Positions 53,521 to 62,955 are shown, numbered from the stretch's first letter. The stretch is 64,000 nt of DNA from Treponema phagedenis (GCF_008153345.1 NZ_CP042818.1:1240001-1304000), one strand, 5' to 3'. Made by a program: numbers and translations. The notes: generated from the letters alone by a model not told the origin.

Positions 53521-53760
53521 CTTTACGCGTGAGGGATTGGAGCAATAGCCGCCCGTGTTTGTCAAAACCGGCGGCTAAACAAAATTGCGGCGCTCAAAAT
53601 AGCCGCAATTTTGGTCGGAGCGTAAGCGGAGTTGCGGAAAGCCCGACCCGCAGCGCAGTGGTTTGAAGGAGTATAGGAAAAAAACACTGCGCGGAGGGGC
53701 ACGCCCTGACGGAAAAAATTAGTATGCGGAAAACGTTCTGTGAAAGGCGGAACCGTACAC
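53521..53760. repeat. GC-richer intergenic element before flgB
   Basis: This segment (GAGGGATTGGAGCAATAGCC, CGGAAAGCCCGACCCGCAGC, CACTGCGCGGAGGGGCACGC) is more GC-rich than its surroundings and has no credible reading frame. Inverted parts include CCGCCCG.. and AATTGCGGC/GCCGCAATT (about 53583-53612). It may be a second dispersed element; only one copy is in the window. Confidence 0.45.
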
Positions 53761-53775
53761 AAAGGAAAAAAGATA

Positions 53776-53802
53776 TAAAGGTCTTTTTTTATCTGCCGAA
53801 AA
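53776..53802 (+). promoter_or_regulatory. Sigma-28-type (FliA) promoter of the flgB operon
   Basis: TAAA (53776-53779), 15 bases, then GCCGAAAA (53795-53802), matching the flagellar consensus TAAA-N15-GCCGATAA at all but one position. flgB starts about 70 bases after the expected transcription start. Confidence 0.72.
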
Positions 53803-53882
53803 TAAAAGTATCATACTGGAAGCGAAAAACTTGCGGGTATGGTTCAGTTTTAAACGTTTTGTGTTTGTAGAAAGGAGAATGT

Positions 53883-54293
53883 ATGAATAGTTTTATTAAA
53901 ACAACGGATTTGCTGCACCGGGCGCTGGATGTAAATGCCTTACGGTATACGGTTACCGCAAATAACCTTGCAAATGCAGAGGTGCCTGAATTTAAAAGAA
54001 CCGAGGTAAGTTTTGAATCCGAATTAAAGCGTGCCCTTGATTCGGAGAAAAATAAAGACGGTTTTTTTGAACAAGCAACAAAGGGAAGTAATCTCCTTTC
54101 CGATGAAGTTATCGATTACCGCAGTGTGGAGCCGAGGAGGGTGCTTGATTATATCTCAACGGTGAAGGCAAACGGTAATAATGTTGATGCGGAAGAAGAA
54201 GCGATGAACATATTGAAGATTCAGATGCAATATCAGCTTTTAAGCCAAATGGCGGGATTTCAATATAGCCAAGTGCAATCGGTATTGCGCTAG
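53883..54293 (+). CDS. flgB: Flagellar basal-body rod protein FlgB
   Basis: The 136-residue protein begins with the rod signature (LLHRALDVNALRYTVTANNLANAEVPEFKR) and ends with the amphipathic helix DAEEEAMNILKIQMQYQLLSQMAGFQYSQVQSVL. It is a proximal rod component in the periplasm, exported without a signal peptide. AGAAAGGAG lies before the ATG. It opens the flagellar operon. Confidence 0.95.
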   Translation: MNSFIKTTDLLHRALDVNALRYTVTANNLANAEVPEFKRTEVSFESELKRALDSEKNKDGFFEQATKGSNLLSDEVIDYRSVEPRRVLDYISTVKANGNNVDAEEEAMNILKIQMQYQLLSQMAGFQYSQVQSVLR

Positions 54294-54315
54294 CACATAC
54301 AAGGAGCAGTGAAAG

Positions 54316-54774
54316 ATGGGAATGTTTAGCAGTATAAATATAGCGGCAACGGGCATGAGTGCGGAGCGGCTTCGCACCGATGTTATTTCAGACAATATCG
54401 CCAATGCTTCTTCTACGAGGACTCAGGAAGGGGAGGGGCCTTTTAAAAGAAGCAGAGTTATTCTTTCGGAGAAAAATCCGGAAGTAACATGGCGCACGCC
54501 CTTTGTGCCCGATACTATTGATAAGGGGGTTGGCACCGGCGTTCGGGTTGTCAGCATCGAAAAAGATAATGCGCCGTCCCGATTGGTGTATGACCCGAAT
54601 CATCCTGATGCGATTAAGTCGGGGCCGAATGCGGGATATGTGGAATATCCGAATGTTAATATTGTAACCGAGATGGTTGATCTTATTTCCGCTTCACGAG
54701 CCTATGAAGCAAATGCCTCGGTTATTTTGGGATCGAAAGAAATGTTTCAGCGGGCGCTTGAAATCGGCCGTTAA
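54316..54774 (+). CDS. flgC: Flagellar basal-body rod protein FlgC
   Basis: The 152-residue protein has the rod-protein N-terminus (SSINIAATGMSAERLRTDVISDNIANASSTRT) and C-terminus (YVEYPNVNIVTEMVDLISASRAYEANASVI). CAAGGAG precedes the ATG. It stacks on FlgB in the rod. It is 22 bases after flgB. Confidence 0.96.
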   Translation: MGMFSSINIAATGMSAERLRTDVISDNIANASSTRTQEGEGPFKRSRVILSEKNPEVTWRTPFVPDTIDKGVGTGVRVVSIEKDNAPSRLVYDPNHPDAIKSGPNAGYVEYPNVNIVTEMVDLISASRAYEANASVILGSKEMFQRALEIGR

Positions 54775-54802
54775 AATTTTAATACAGGGTAGGGAGTAAA
54801 AG

Positions 54803-55171
54803 ATGATTGGAACAATAACAAATGTAGCAAATGTGTATAAGGTGCCTTCATTGGAAAAAGTGCCTGAAATTGAAGATGTGAGTATGGACAATTTCAGAAG
54901 TAAAATGAAAAGTACCACCGATTCCGTTGATTTGGCGGTTAATAAAAAAGCAATGAGCTTTGAGCAAACGCTTCTTAAAGCCTTTGATAGCGTTAATGCA
55001 AAACAGCAAAAAACAACGGAGTTAACCGAACAAATGATTGTCAATCCCGATTCTGTTGATGTGCATGATGTTACTATTGCAATGGCCGAAGCGGGGATGT
55101 CATTAAAGATTGCACAAACAGTTATAGACAAAGTTATAAAAAGTTGGAATGATATTACCACAACTCGGTAA
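54803..55171 (+). CDS. fliE: Flagellar hook-basal body protein FliE
   Basis: The 122-residue protein is mostly helical. Its C-terminal half (FEQTLLKAFDSVNAKQQKTTELTEQMIVNPDSVDVHDVTIAMAEAGMSLKIAQTVIDKVIKSWNDI) is the FliE signature. It joins the MS ring to the rod. Two hairpins separate it from fliF. Confidence 0.95.
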   Translation: MIGTITNVANVYKVPSLEKVPEIEDVSMDNFRSKMKSTTDSVDLAVNKKAMSFEQTLLKAFDSVNAKQQKTTELTEQMIVNPDSVDVHDVTIAMAEAGMSLKIAQTVIDKVIKSWNDITTTR

Positions 55172-55180
55172 TGGAATAAA

Positions 55181-55249
55181 AAGAGTTTGTAAAACTGTCT
55201 GCAAACTCTTATAAATCAAAGAATCGTTATAAGTATTTGTAACGGATTC
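55181..55249 (+). terminator. Two hairpins between fliE and fliF
   Basis: AAGAGTTTG (55181-55189) pairs perfectly with CAAACTCTT (55202-55210). GAATCGTTA and TAACGGATTC (about 55221-55249) form a second stem. Neither has a T-run, so they are more likely processing or attenuating structures inside the operon. Confidence 0.55.
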
Positions 55250-55270
55250 GTTCTGTTAATGGAGGGGACC

Positions 55271-56974
55271 ATGAACGAATGGATTAAAAAAACAGGAACA
55301 AAACTCAAAGAACTTTGGGGCAAGTGGTCGGTTGTACAAAAGCTTGTACTTGCAGGTGTTATTCTTGCAGCGATTATCGGTATGGCGGTGCTATTTACTT
55401 GGTCATCTGCACCAACAACGGTGCCGCTTATTGATGTGCCGATTTCCGATGAGGCTGCGCGCGAAAAAATTATCTTACGGTTAAATGAAGAAAATATTTC
55501 CGCAAGCGTTTCCGCAACCGGTCTTATTTCGGTGCCGGATGAGAAAACCGCACGCAGAATGCGCAGTATTCTTATTCGCGAAGATTTAATTCCTAAAAAT
55601 GTAGATCCTTGGGCAATCTTTGATGTTGAACGCTGGACTCGTACCGATTTTGAGCGAAAGGTTGATGTGCGCCGTGCTATTAATAAAATGGTAACCGATC
55701 ACATTAAAGCGCTTGATGATGTTGATGATGCAAATGTTATTATCAATGTTCCGGAAGATACCTTATTCAAAGCGGATCAAAAGCCGATTACCGCAAGTGT
55801 TGTCTTGTTCACAAAACCGGGAAGCGACATAGAAACCGACAGAAAGAAAATTCAGGGAATTCAAAAACTCTTAAAACTTGCCGTGCCCGGCTTATTGGAT
55901 GAAAACATTACGATTGCCGACAGCAATGCAAAAATTCTCAATGATTTTGAAGGAATGAAAGATATGGATCGTCTAACGCTGATTGAAAAACAGCAAAAGA
56001 TGATCGCAAAGCTTGAAACTCAATATGAAATTAAAATCTTAACCTTGTTGCAAAAAACGTACGGTAAAGACAGGGTTCGCGATTTAAACATAAAAATCGA
56101 TATGGATATGTCGGAAAAAACGGCACAAACGACGAAGTATCTGCCTACGGAAATACGCCCCGATAATCCCGAAACTCCTTGGGATGATTCCGAAATAGTT
56201 CCTTCAATAACCGCTATTTCAGAAACCGCAACTACAACATGGCAGGGTACCGGCTTAACTCCCGAAGGTCCTGCAGGCGTTGAAGGACAAACTCCTCCCG
56301 CATATAAAGATATGACAAATCAATTGGGCATGTCCAATCAGTCAATCGTAAAGCGTCAGGAAGCAATTAGTAAGAGTGAGATCAGCGAAGTAATAAGCCC
56401 GGTGCTTGGCCGCAGAACCGTATCGGTAAACATAGATGGAGAGTGGAGAAAAAAGCGGGATGATAAAGGCAATCTGGTAATTAGCGAAGGACGTATTGAA
56501 CGAGAATATATTCCGATTTCTCCGGAAGAATTACAAGAAGCAACCCGTGCAGTACAGAATGCAATCGGATATGATGCAAACAGAAAAGATTCCATCAGTG
56601 TGTTGAATATCCGTTTTGATCGAGTAGCGGAATTTGAGGCGGAAGATGCCGCATACTTCAGAGCGCAGCAGAGAAATATGATCATACTGATTTCGCTCGG
56701 CGGATTTGCAATCCTCTTGTTAATCTTTATTCTTTATAGGATTATCAGCAGAGAGCTTGAACGCCGCCGCCGCTTGCGTGAAGAAGATGAGTTGCGCAAA
56801 GCACAGATGGCGCGGGAAGCCGCTTTACGCGCAGCTGAAATGAATAATATTGATGTTGCCATGTCCGTTGAAGAGCGGAAACGTCTTGAGCTGCAAGAGA
56901 ATGTTATCAATATGGCGCGTGAACATCCTGAAGACGTTGCATTACTTATCAGAACATGGTTAATGGAGGAATAA
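55271..56974 (+). CDS. fliF: Flagellar M-ring protein FliF
   Basis: The 567-residue protein has an N-terminal membrane helix (LVLAGVILAAIIGMAVLF), ring-building motifs (PLIDVPISDEAAREKIILRLNEENI, RDLNIKIDMDMSEKTAQT) and a second helix near the end (MIILISLGGFAILLLIFILYRII). The C-terminal FliG-binding tail is MAREHPEDVALLIRTWLMEE. GGAGGGGACC sits before the ATG at 55271. It forms the MS ring on which rod and export gate assemble. Confidence 0.96.
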   Translation: MNEWIKKTGTKLKELWGKWSVVQKLVLAGVILAAIIGMAVLFTWSSAPTTVPLIDVPISDEAAREKIILRLNEENISASVSATGLISVPDEKTARRMRSILIREDLIPKNVDPWAIFDVERWTRTDFERKVDVRRAINKMVTDHIKALDDVDDANVIINVPEDTLFKADQKPITASVVLFTKPGSDIETDRKKIQGIQKLLKLAVPGLLDENITIADSNAKILNDFEGMKDMDRLTLIEKQQKMIAKLETQYEIKILTLLQKTYGKDRVRDLNIKIDMDMSEKTAQTTKYLPTEIRPDNPETPWDDSEIVPSITAISETATTTWQGTGLTPEGPAGVEGQTPPAYKDMTNQLGMSNQSIVKRQEAISKSEISEVISPVLGRRTVSVNIDGEWRKKRDDKGNLVISEGRIEREYIPISPEELQEATRAVQNAIGYDANRKDSISVLNIRFDRVAEFEAEDAAYFRAQQRNMIILISLGGFAILLLIFILYRIISRELERRRRLREEDELRKAQMAREAALRAAEMNNIDVAMSVEERKRLELQENVINMAREHPEDVALLIRTWLMEE

Positions 56975-56975
56975 A

Positions 56976-58037
56976 ATGGCTGTATCTCCGGTTAAAGAAA
57001 AGTCATCCGTTGTGGGCGGAAAAAAACATAAAGATATAAAATCTCTGAATGGACGACAGAAGGCTGCAATATTTCTTGTTTCGGTTGGGGAAGAAATTTC
57101 TTCAAAAATTATGGAACAGCTGCGTGAAGATGAAATAGAAAAACTTGTTTTTGAAATTGCAAGAACCGAAACAATTGACTCCGAATTAAAGGATGCCGTG
57201 TTGCAGGAATTTCAAGACTTGATGGTTGCGCAAAACTTTATTACAACCGGCGGTATTGATTATGCACGCGGATTGCTGGAAAAATCTTTGGGTAGTCAAA
57301 AAGCGATTGAAATTATCAACCGCTTAACAAGCTCTTTGCAGGTTCGCCCCTTTGACTTTATCAGACGGACAGATCCTTCTCACTTATTGAACTTTATCCA
57401 GCAAGAGCATCCGCAAACTATTGCGCTTATTTTGGCGTATCTGGAAGCAAATAAGGCATCGATAATATTGCAAAATCTCCCCGATGAGATTCAAAGCGAT
57501 GTTGCTCGCCGTATTGCAACTATGGATAGAACATCTCCGGATGTTTTGCGTGAAGTTGAGCGGGTGCTTGAGAAAAAACTTTCGACTCTTTCAAGTGAAG
57601 ATTACACAGCTGCAGGCGGTGTTGAAAGTATTGTTGATATTCTTAACCTCGTTGATCGCTCTTCCGAAAAATCAATTATCGAAGCGCTTGAAGATGAAGA
57701 TCCGGATCTTGCAGAAGAAATTAAAAAGAGAATGTTTGTATTCGAAGATATTGTTATGCTTGATGACCGTGCTATTCAGAAAGTTTTGCGCGAAGTTAAT
57801 ATGGAAGAGCTTGCAAAAGCACTCAAGATTGTTGATACCGAAGTACAGGATAAGATATTCAGGAACATGTCTAAGCGTGCGGCAAGTATGTTAAAAGAAG
57901 AAATGGAATACATGGGGCCGACTCGATTAAAGGATGTGGAAGAGGCTCAGCAAAAAATTGTTTCAATTATCAGACATCTCGAAGACAACGGTGATATTGT
58001 TATTGCCCGCTCTGAAGAAGATGAAATGATTGTATAA
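56976..58037 (+). CDS. fliG: Flagellar motor switch protein FliG
   Basis: The 353-residue protein has the N-terminal FliF-binding domain (LNGRQKAAIFLVSVGEEISSKIMEQL), the middle EHPQ motif (FIQQEHPQTIALILAYL) and the C-terminal torque domain with charged helices (FVFEDIVMLDDRAIQKVLREVNMEELAKALKIVD). It interacts with MotA and FliM. It starts two bases after fliF. Confidence 0.97.
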   Translation: MAVSPVKEKSSVVGGKKHKDIKSLNGRQKAAIFLVSVGEEISSKIMEQLREDEIEKLVFEIARTETIDSELKDAVLQEFQDLMVAQNFITTGGIDYARGLLEKSLGSQKAIEIINRLTSSLQVRPFDFIRRTDPSHLLNFIQQEHPQTIALILAYLEANKASIILQNLPDEIQSDVARRIATMDRTSPDVLREVERVLEKKLSTLSSEDYTAAGGVESIVDILNLVDRSSEKSIIEALEDEDPDLAEEIKKRMFVFEDIVMLDDRAIQKVLREVNMEELAKALKIVDTEVQDKIFRNMSKRAASMLKEEMEYMGPTRLKDVEEAQQKIVSIIRHLEDNGDIVIARSEEDEMIV

Positions 58038-58086
58038 AAGTCTGTCAAGCGGCTTGAATCGACTTTTGTAATTTGAGGAGAATGTT

Positions 58087-59016
58087 ATGGCTAAAATGAT
58101 CTTTCGCGGTTATGAAGTTAAAAATCTTGATAACTCATATGTGCTTGAATTAACAAAATCTTTTGAGCAAAAAGAAGAGGAAAAAGAGGTTGAGGTTGAG
58201 CCGATTGATGAAGGACCTTCAAAAGAAGATTTAGAATACGAAATTGAACAGTATCGTAGTGATTGGGAAAAAGAAAAGGCACAGCTTCAGGCAAGAGCTC
58301 AAGCAGAGGCTGATCAGATAATTAAGAATGCGGAAAAAGCTGCCTTTAATGAAGTAAAACGTCAGAACGATCAAGCGCAGGAAGCTTTGCATGAAGCCGA
58401 AATAAAAGCAAAAGCAATTTTAGATGAGGCAAAAGAAAAAGCTGAAAAAATACTGGAAGAAGCGGAGCAAAATAAAGAAAACGTTACAAAGCAAGGTTAT
58501 GATGAAGGTTTTGAATCAGGACGGGAAGAAGGTTTTGAAAAAGGACAACTTGAAGTAAATCGACTTATTGAACGACTGCATAAAATAATTGAAACATCTA
58601 TGAATCGCCGTCAAGAGATTCTTGCGGAAACAGAGCAACAGATTATCGATCTTGTTATTCTTATGACAAGAAAAATCGTTAAGGTTATTTCTGAAAATCA
58701 GCGCAATGTTATCAGTAATAATATTGTGCACGCATTGCGACGAGTAAAGGGCAGGGCGGATGTCGTTATCCGAGTAAATCTTGCGGACTTTGATATGACA
58801 ACAAAACATAAAGAGCAGTTTATTGCTGCGGCAGAGAATATCAAAGGCATTACTATATTGGAAGACACTTCGGTTGATCCGGGCGGATGTATTGTTGAAA
58901 CCGATTTCGGATCGGTTGATGCGCGCATTGCAAGTCAACTCCATGAATTGGAGCAGCGCATATTGGAAATATCGCCGATAAGAACTAATCCGAAAAAACC
59001 CGGCACAAAAGAATAA
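58087..59016 (+). CDS. fliH: Flagellar assembly protein FliH
   Basis: The 309-residue protein has a charged coiled coil over residues 45-180 (EIEQYRSDWEKEKAQLQARAQAEADQIIKNAEKA), the GxxxG-like EGFESGREEGFEKGQLEV and a conserved C-terminal region (LVILMTRKIVKVISENQRNVI, DTSVDPGGCIVETDFGSVDARIASQL). It regulates the FliI ATPase encoded next. GAGGAG precedes the ATG. Confidence 0.93.
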   Translation: MAKMIFRGYEVKNLDNSYVLELTKSFEQKEEEKEVEVEPIDEGPSKEDLEYEIEQYRSDWEKEKAQLQARAQAEADQIIKNAEKAAFNEVKRQNDQAQEALHEAEIKAKAILDEAKEKAEKILEEAEQNKENVTKQGYDEGFESGREEGFEKGQLEVNRLIERLHKIIETSMNRRQEILAETEQQIIDLVILMTRKIVKVISENQRNVISNNIVHALRRVKGRADVVIRVNLADFDMTTKHKEQFIAAAENIKGITILEDTSVDPGGCIVETDFGSVDARIASQLHELEQRILEISPIRTNPKKPGTKE

Positions 59017-59030
59017 GAGCGGTAAAGCGT

Positions 59031-60467
59031 ATGATAGATATGTTGGAAAAATACGAAGCCGTAATTCAAAATACTGAGCCGATAAAATTTACCGGAACGG
59101 TAACAGCGGTACGGGGCATGCTGGTTGAAAGCCGCGGGCCGCAAGCGGTTGTTGGAGAGCTTTGTAAAATAAAAGCAAACAACTCCTCGGATCCGATCAT
59201 GGCTGAAGTTGTCGGTTTAGATGAAGGCACCGTTAAGCTTATGAGTTATTCCGACTTACAAGGAATTGAACTTGGCAGTGAAGTTATTGCGGAAGGGGAA
59301 ATCCTTTCAGTGCCGGTTGGCGATGCGCTTCTTGGCAGGGTTATAAATGCACTTGGTAAAGCAATTGACGGTAAGCAGGAAGTATATTCTTCAAAACGGT
59401 ATCCGGTACTGCAAACACCTCCAAATCCGATGGACAGAAAACCGATACGACAGCGCATTGTTACCGGTGTTCGGGCAATTGATTCTTTACTTGCGGTAGG
59501 GTGCGGGCAACGTCTCGGTATTTTTTCAGGTTCAGGAGTAGGCAAGTCAACCTTGATGGGGATGATTGCGCGCAATACCAATGCGGATGTCAATGTTATT
59601 GCATTGATAGGCGAGCGCGGACGCGAAGTAATGGATTTTATCGAACATGATTTAGGGCCTGAAGGATTAAAAAAATCGGTTGTAGTAACCGCGACCTCTG
59701 ACGAAAGTCCATTGGCAAGAATACGTGGCGCATATACGGCAACGGCAATTGCGGAATACTTTCGAGATCAGGGAAAAGATGTTATGCTCCTCTTTGATTC
59801 GGTAACACGGTTTGCAAAAGCTCAACGCGAAATCGGACTTGCCGCCGGCGAGCCTGCCGCGACACGGGGATACACGCCGAGTGTTTTTGAAACGCTTCCA
59901 AAATTGCTGGAGCGAAGTGGTACTTCGTCAAAAGGAAGCATCACCGGTTTTTATACAGTGCTTGTAGACGGCGATGATCTTGATGAGCCGATATCCGATG
60001 CGGTTCGCGGAATTATAGACGGACACATTGTATTAAGCAGAAAGCTTGCACAACGCAGCCATTATCCTGCGATTGATATTCTTAACAGCATTTCCCGTCT
60101 TGCGCACCGCGTATCCGGCCGCTTTACCAACCAGGCGGTGCTTGCGATGCGTAAATCAATTGCTATATATGAAGAATCCGCCGACATGATCCAAGTTGGT
60201 GCTTATCAAAAAGGAAGTAGTGAAGAGGTTGATAAAGCAATCGCCTTGCATCAACCGATTAAAGAATTCCTTATGCAGGAAGTAACCGATCCCGCTCCGC
60301 TTGAAAGCACCATTGCATCATTGTCAAAAATAACCGGCATTGAAATTCCGGTAGAAGAAATACACGCTATTGGTGCAGGAGCGCCTAAAAAATATATCCC
60401 AACGGTTCCCGCTTCTGAAACTGCAGAGCTTTATGCAGAAAATAATCCCGATAGTAAAAAAGAGTAA
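59031..60467 (+). CDS. fliI: Flagellum-specific ATPase FliI
   Basis: The 478-residue F1-beta-like ATPase has VGDALLGRVINALGKAIDG, Walker A FSGSGVGKSTLMGMIARN (about residue 162), VIALIGERGREVMDFIE and Walker B DVMLLFDSVTRFAKAQREIGLAAGEPAATRGY. It powers the type III flagellar export apparatus. It lies 15 bases after fliH. Confidence 0.96.
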   Translation: MIDMLEKYEAVIQNTEPIKFTGTVTAVRGMLVESRGPQAVVGELCKIKANNSSDPIMAEVVGLDEGTVKLMSYSDLQGIELGSEVIAEGEILSVPVGDALLGRVINALGKAIDGKQEVYSSKRYPVLQTPPNPMDRKPIRQRIVTGVRAIDSLLAVGCGQRLGIFSGSGVGKSTLMGMIARNTNADVNVIALIGERGREVMDFIEHDLGPEGLKKSVVVTATSDESPLARIRGAYTATAIAEYFRDQGKDVMLLFDSVTRFAKAQREIGLAAGEPAATRGYTPSVFETLPKLLERSGTSSKGSITGFYTVLVDGDDLDEPISDAVRGIIDGHIVLSRKLAQRSHYPAIDILNSISRLAHRVSGRFTNQAVLAMRKSIAIYEESADMIQVGAYQKGSSEEVDKAIALHQPIKEFLMQEVTDPAPLESTIASLSKITGIEIPVEEIHAIGAGAPKKYIPTVPASETAELYAENNPDSKKE

Positions 60468-60473
60468 AAGCTT

Positions 60474-60917
60474 ATGAAGCGTTTTGTTTTTTCGCTTGAA
60501 AAACTTTTACATTTTCGCATCTTTAAAGAAAAACAAGCGGAAATTCTTCTTGGGAAAAAAACAGCGGAATGCGAACGCATTGATATTGCATTAAAAGCTT
60601 TGGCGGAGAAATATAAAAACAGCTTATATGATTTACAACCTGAAAAGGTGAATCTTCATTCAGCGTCATATTTTATTGATGCACAAAATTATTTAACCGC
60701 ACTCAATACGAAAAAAGAACAACTCCTTACCGAACGTGTACACGCTGAAATGGAACGAGAGGAAGCTCGGCAGGTGTATATTGCCGCGCATCGGGAGAAA
60801 GAAATTATTTCAAAACTAAAAGAAAAAAAGCACCGGGAATGGAAAAAACTGCAACAGCGCGAAGAAGATAACAATCTTGATGACTTTGTAAATACCAAAT
60901 ATAACGTTGAGGAATAG
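60474..60917 (+). CDS. fliJ: Flagellar export protein FliJ
   Basis: The 147-residue protein is a continuous charged coiled coil (FSLEKLLHFRIFKEKQAEILLGKKTAECERIDIALKALAEKYKN; REKEIISKLKEKKHREWKKLQQREEDNNLDDF). It sits in the FliJ position directly after fliI. It would couple FliI to the export gate. No ribosome binding site is strong. Confidence 0.88.
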   Translation: MKRFVFSLEKLLHFRIFKEKQAEILLGKKTAECERIDIALKALAEKYKNSLYDLQPEKVNLHSASYFIDAQNYLTALNTKKEQLLTERVHAEMEREEARQVYIAAHREKEIISKLKEKKHREWKKLQQREEDNNLDDFVNTKYNVEE

Positions 60918-60964
60918 GCTATAACTCTTTTACGTTTCGAAATTGTCAAACAATAAAACCAGCC

Positions 60965-61420
60965 AGACACGTTGCTGATACCTTTCTAACATTAAAACCC
61001 GAGGCGATGTTTTGCCCGATACTTCAGCACAAGCAGGCAAAACTCGTGTAGCGTTTTGTAATTAAGTTTCTGTTATACAAATCGGAGTATCAACAATAAG
61101 GGACTGCGGATTTAAGCATTCCTATGGTAAATTGTCCACCGTTGCGCCGTGTCGGACTCAGAATGGGCATGGACGCCAGTGGTTCCATACAGAATTGAGT
61201 TTGAAAACTACCACATTTGTATAATAGGAGTTTTCAAACTCATAGGTATAATTTTGCCACGGACGTCAAAACTCAGAACGGGCACGGACGGCGGTGGTTC
61301 CAAGCAGAAACGATGTTTTAAAGCAGGGTAGTTTGTAAGGCTTTAAAACTCGCAGGTTTAGTTTTTGCCACGGACGGCAAAAACTAAACCGTTGTGTCGA
61401 ACTCTTTTTAAATAATGTGT
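60965..61420. repeat. Dispersed intergenic repeat, copy 8 (reverse orientation)
   Basis: It carries GTGTAGCGTTTTGTAATTAAG, GGAATGC-type and GCGCCGTGTCGGACTC modules. Hairpins are GAGTTTGAAAACT/AGTTTTCAAACTC (61197-61241), GTTTTAAAGC/GCTTTAAAAC (61315-61349) and GGTTTAGTTTTTGCC/GGCAAAAACTAAACC (61355-61390). GTTGTGTCGAACTC ends it. The order mirrors copy 5. Confidence 0.78.
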
Positions 61421-61450
61421 AAAATAAATAGACGTTTTTTTGAGTACCTA

Positions 61451-61479
61451 TTGACATATAAAATCAATATGATTATGGT
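61451..61479 (+). promoter_or_regulatory. Sigma-70 promoter of the PLP decarboxylase gene
   Basis: TTGACA (61451-61456), 17 bases, TATGGT (61474-61479), about 85 bases before the ATG, immediately downstream of repeat copy 8. Confidence 0.65.
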
Positions 61480-61564
61480 ACTTTCATTTTAGAAGTCCTT
61501 TATCGAAAGAATGTGTGGCACGTTTCAATAGAGAGCGGTGTGATATTATTAGTCGGAGAAGTCT

Positions 61565-62734
61565 ATGCATATAACGGATTACATGAGTGAAAAAAATTGG
61601 AAAAAAGTACTGGATTTTTCCGAAAAACTGCAAACGCCCTGTGTTATTATTAATCTTGAAAAAATTAAGAAAAATTATCTTGAGTTGAAACAGTTGTTTC
61701 CCGATGCGGATATTTACTATGCAATGAAAGCGAATCCGCATGAAGAAATTCTTAAGCTGCTTATTGGACTTGGCGCTAATTTTGATATTGCTTCACGCTA
61801 TGAGTTGGATAAAATACTTTCGCTCGGTGTTCCCCCCGAATGTTTAAGTTATGGGAATACTATTAAAAAGGCAAAAGATATTGCGTACTTTTATGAAAAG
61901 GGTGTGCGGCTTTTTGCAACTGACAGTAAAGAGGATTTAAAAAATTTGGCAAAATACGCGCCTCAATCTCGTGTTTTTGTCAGAATTTTGGTTGAAAATA
62001 CTAACAGTGCGGATTGGCCGCTTTCACGTAAATTCGGCTGTCATCCCGATATGGCGTATGACCTTTGCGTTTTAGCGAAGGAAATGGGACTTATTCCCTA
62101 CGGTATTTCTTTTCATGTCGGAAGTCAGCAGCGGGATATCGGGCAATGGGATGATGCAATCGCAAAAACAAAATATCTTATGCGTTCTCTTGAGGAAGAG
62201 GAAGATATTAAGCTTGAAATGATAAATATGGGTGGAGGTTTTCCCGCTCCGTATATAACGCCGACTAATAAGCTTTCCGAGTATGCACGCGAGATTACTC
62301 GGTATCTTGATGATGATTTCGGAAATGAAAAACCTCATATTATTTTGGAGCCCGGGCGTTCGCTTGTGGGAGATTCAGGAGTGCTTGTTACCGAGATAAT
62401 CACGATATCCCGAAAAAATAATACCGCTTTGCATCGCTGGGTGTATGTTGATGCGGGAGTTTTTAACGGATTAACCGAAACGTTAAATGAAAATATTAAA
62501 TACCCGATTTTTACCTCAAAAGACGAAAGTGCGGGAAAGTGGGGAGAGGTTGTGTTGGCGGGACCTACTTGTGACAGTATGGATATTATGTATGAAGATT
62601 ATAAATACACAATGCCTATCAGTCTAAAATCCGGTGATCGCCTTTATTTTCTGAGTGCCGGAGCCTATACGGCAAGTTATGCTTCGGTAGAGTTTAACGG
62701 ATTTCCTCCTATACAAACATATATTATGGAATAA
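61565..62734 (+). CDS. PLP-dependent basic amino acid decarboxylase (ornithine/lysine type, fold III)
   Basis: The 389-residue alanine-racemase-fold enzyme has the PLP lysine in IYYAMKANPHEEIL (about residue 58), FHVGSQQRD, NMGGGFPAPY, ILEPGRSLVGDSG and the C-terminal GPTCDSMDIMYEDY with the catalytic Cys shared across the active site. This fits the ornithine/lysine decarboxylase group rather than diaminopimelate decarboxylase (GxxCxSxD form, with short spacing). The substrate cannot be fixed from sequence alone. A GGAGAAG site lies before the ATG. No polyamine gene is adjacent. Confidence 0.82.
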   Translation: MHITDYMSEKNWKKVLDFSEKLQTPCVIINLEKIKKNYLELKQLFPDADIYYAMKANPHEEILKLLIGLGANFDIASRYELDKILSLGVPPECLSYGNTIKKAKDIAYFYEKGVRLFATDSKEDLKNLAKYAPQSRVFVRILVENTNSADWPLSRKFGCHPDMAYDLCVLAKEMGLIPYGISFHVGSQQRDIGQWDDAIAKTKYLMRSLEEEEDIKLEMINMGGGFPAPYITPTNKLSEYAREITRYLDDDFGNEKPHIILEPGRSLVGDSGVLVTEIITISRKNNTALHRWVYVDAGVFNGLTETLNENIKYPIFTSKDESAGKWGEVVLAGPTCDSMDIMYEDYKYTMPISLKSGDRLYFLSAGAYTASYASVEFNGFPPIQTYIME

Positions 62735-62862
62735 ACAGGCGGATATTGTTGGCAGACTGTCCGTCCGGTTTGTAATAGACAGAGCGCAATAAAGCTTATA
62801 CCGGAGGAAAAATGAAAAAAAACTTTTTATAGGATGTATCCTGTGAAGAATACAAAAAAATA

Positions 62863-62955
62863 ATGCCGGTTTGCTTGTTATTACGTATATGTGTTGCTTT
62901 CATTTTTATAGGCTGCTTTTCGCAAGAAATACGAAATGCTGCCGAACAAGAGTGA
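62863..62955 (+). pseudogene. Lipoprotein gene remnant
   Basis: A short frame encodes CLLLRICVAFIFIGCFSQ followed by EIRNAAEQE and a stop, a lipoprotein signal peptide with lipobox FIGC and no mature domain. Upstream at 62813 a ribosome binding site (CGGAGG) is followed by ATGAAAAAAAAC and an early TAG, a second broken start. Sequence after the stop to about 63080 has gene-like codon texture but no open frame. Confidence 0.4.
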
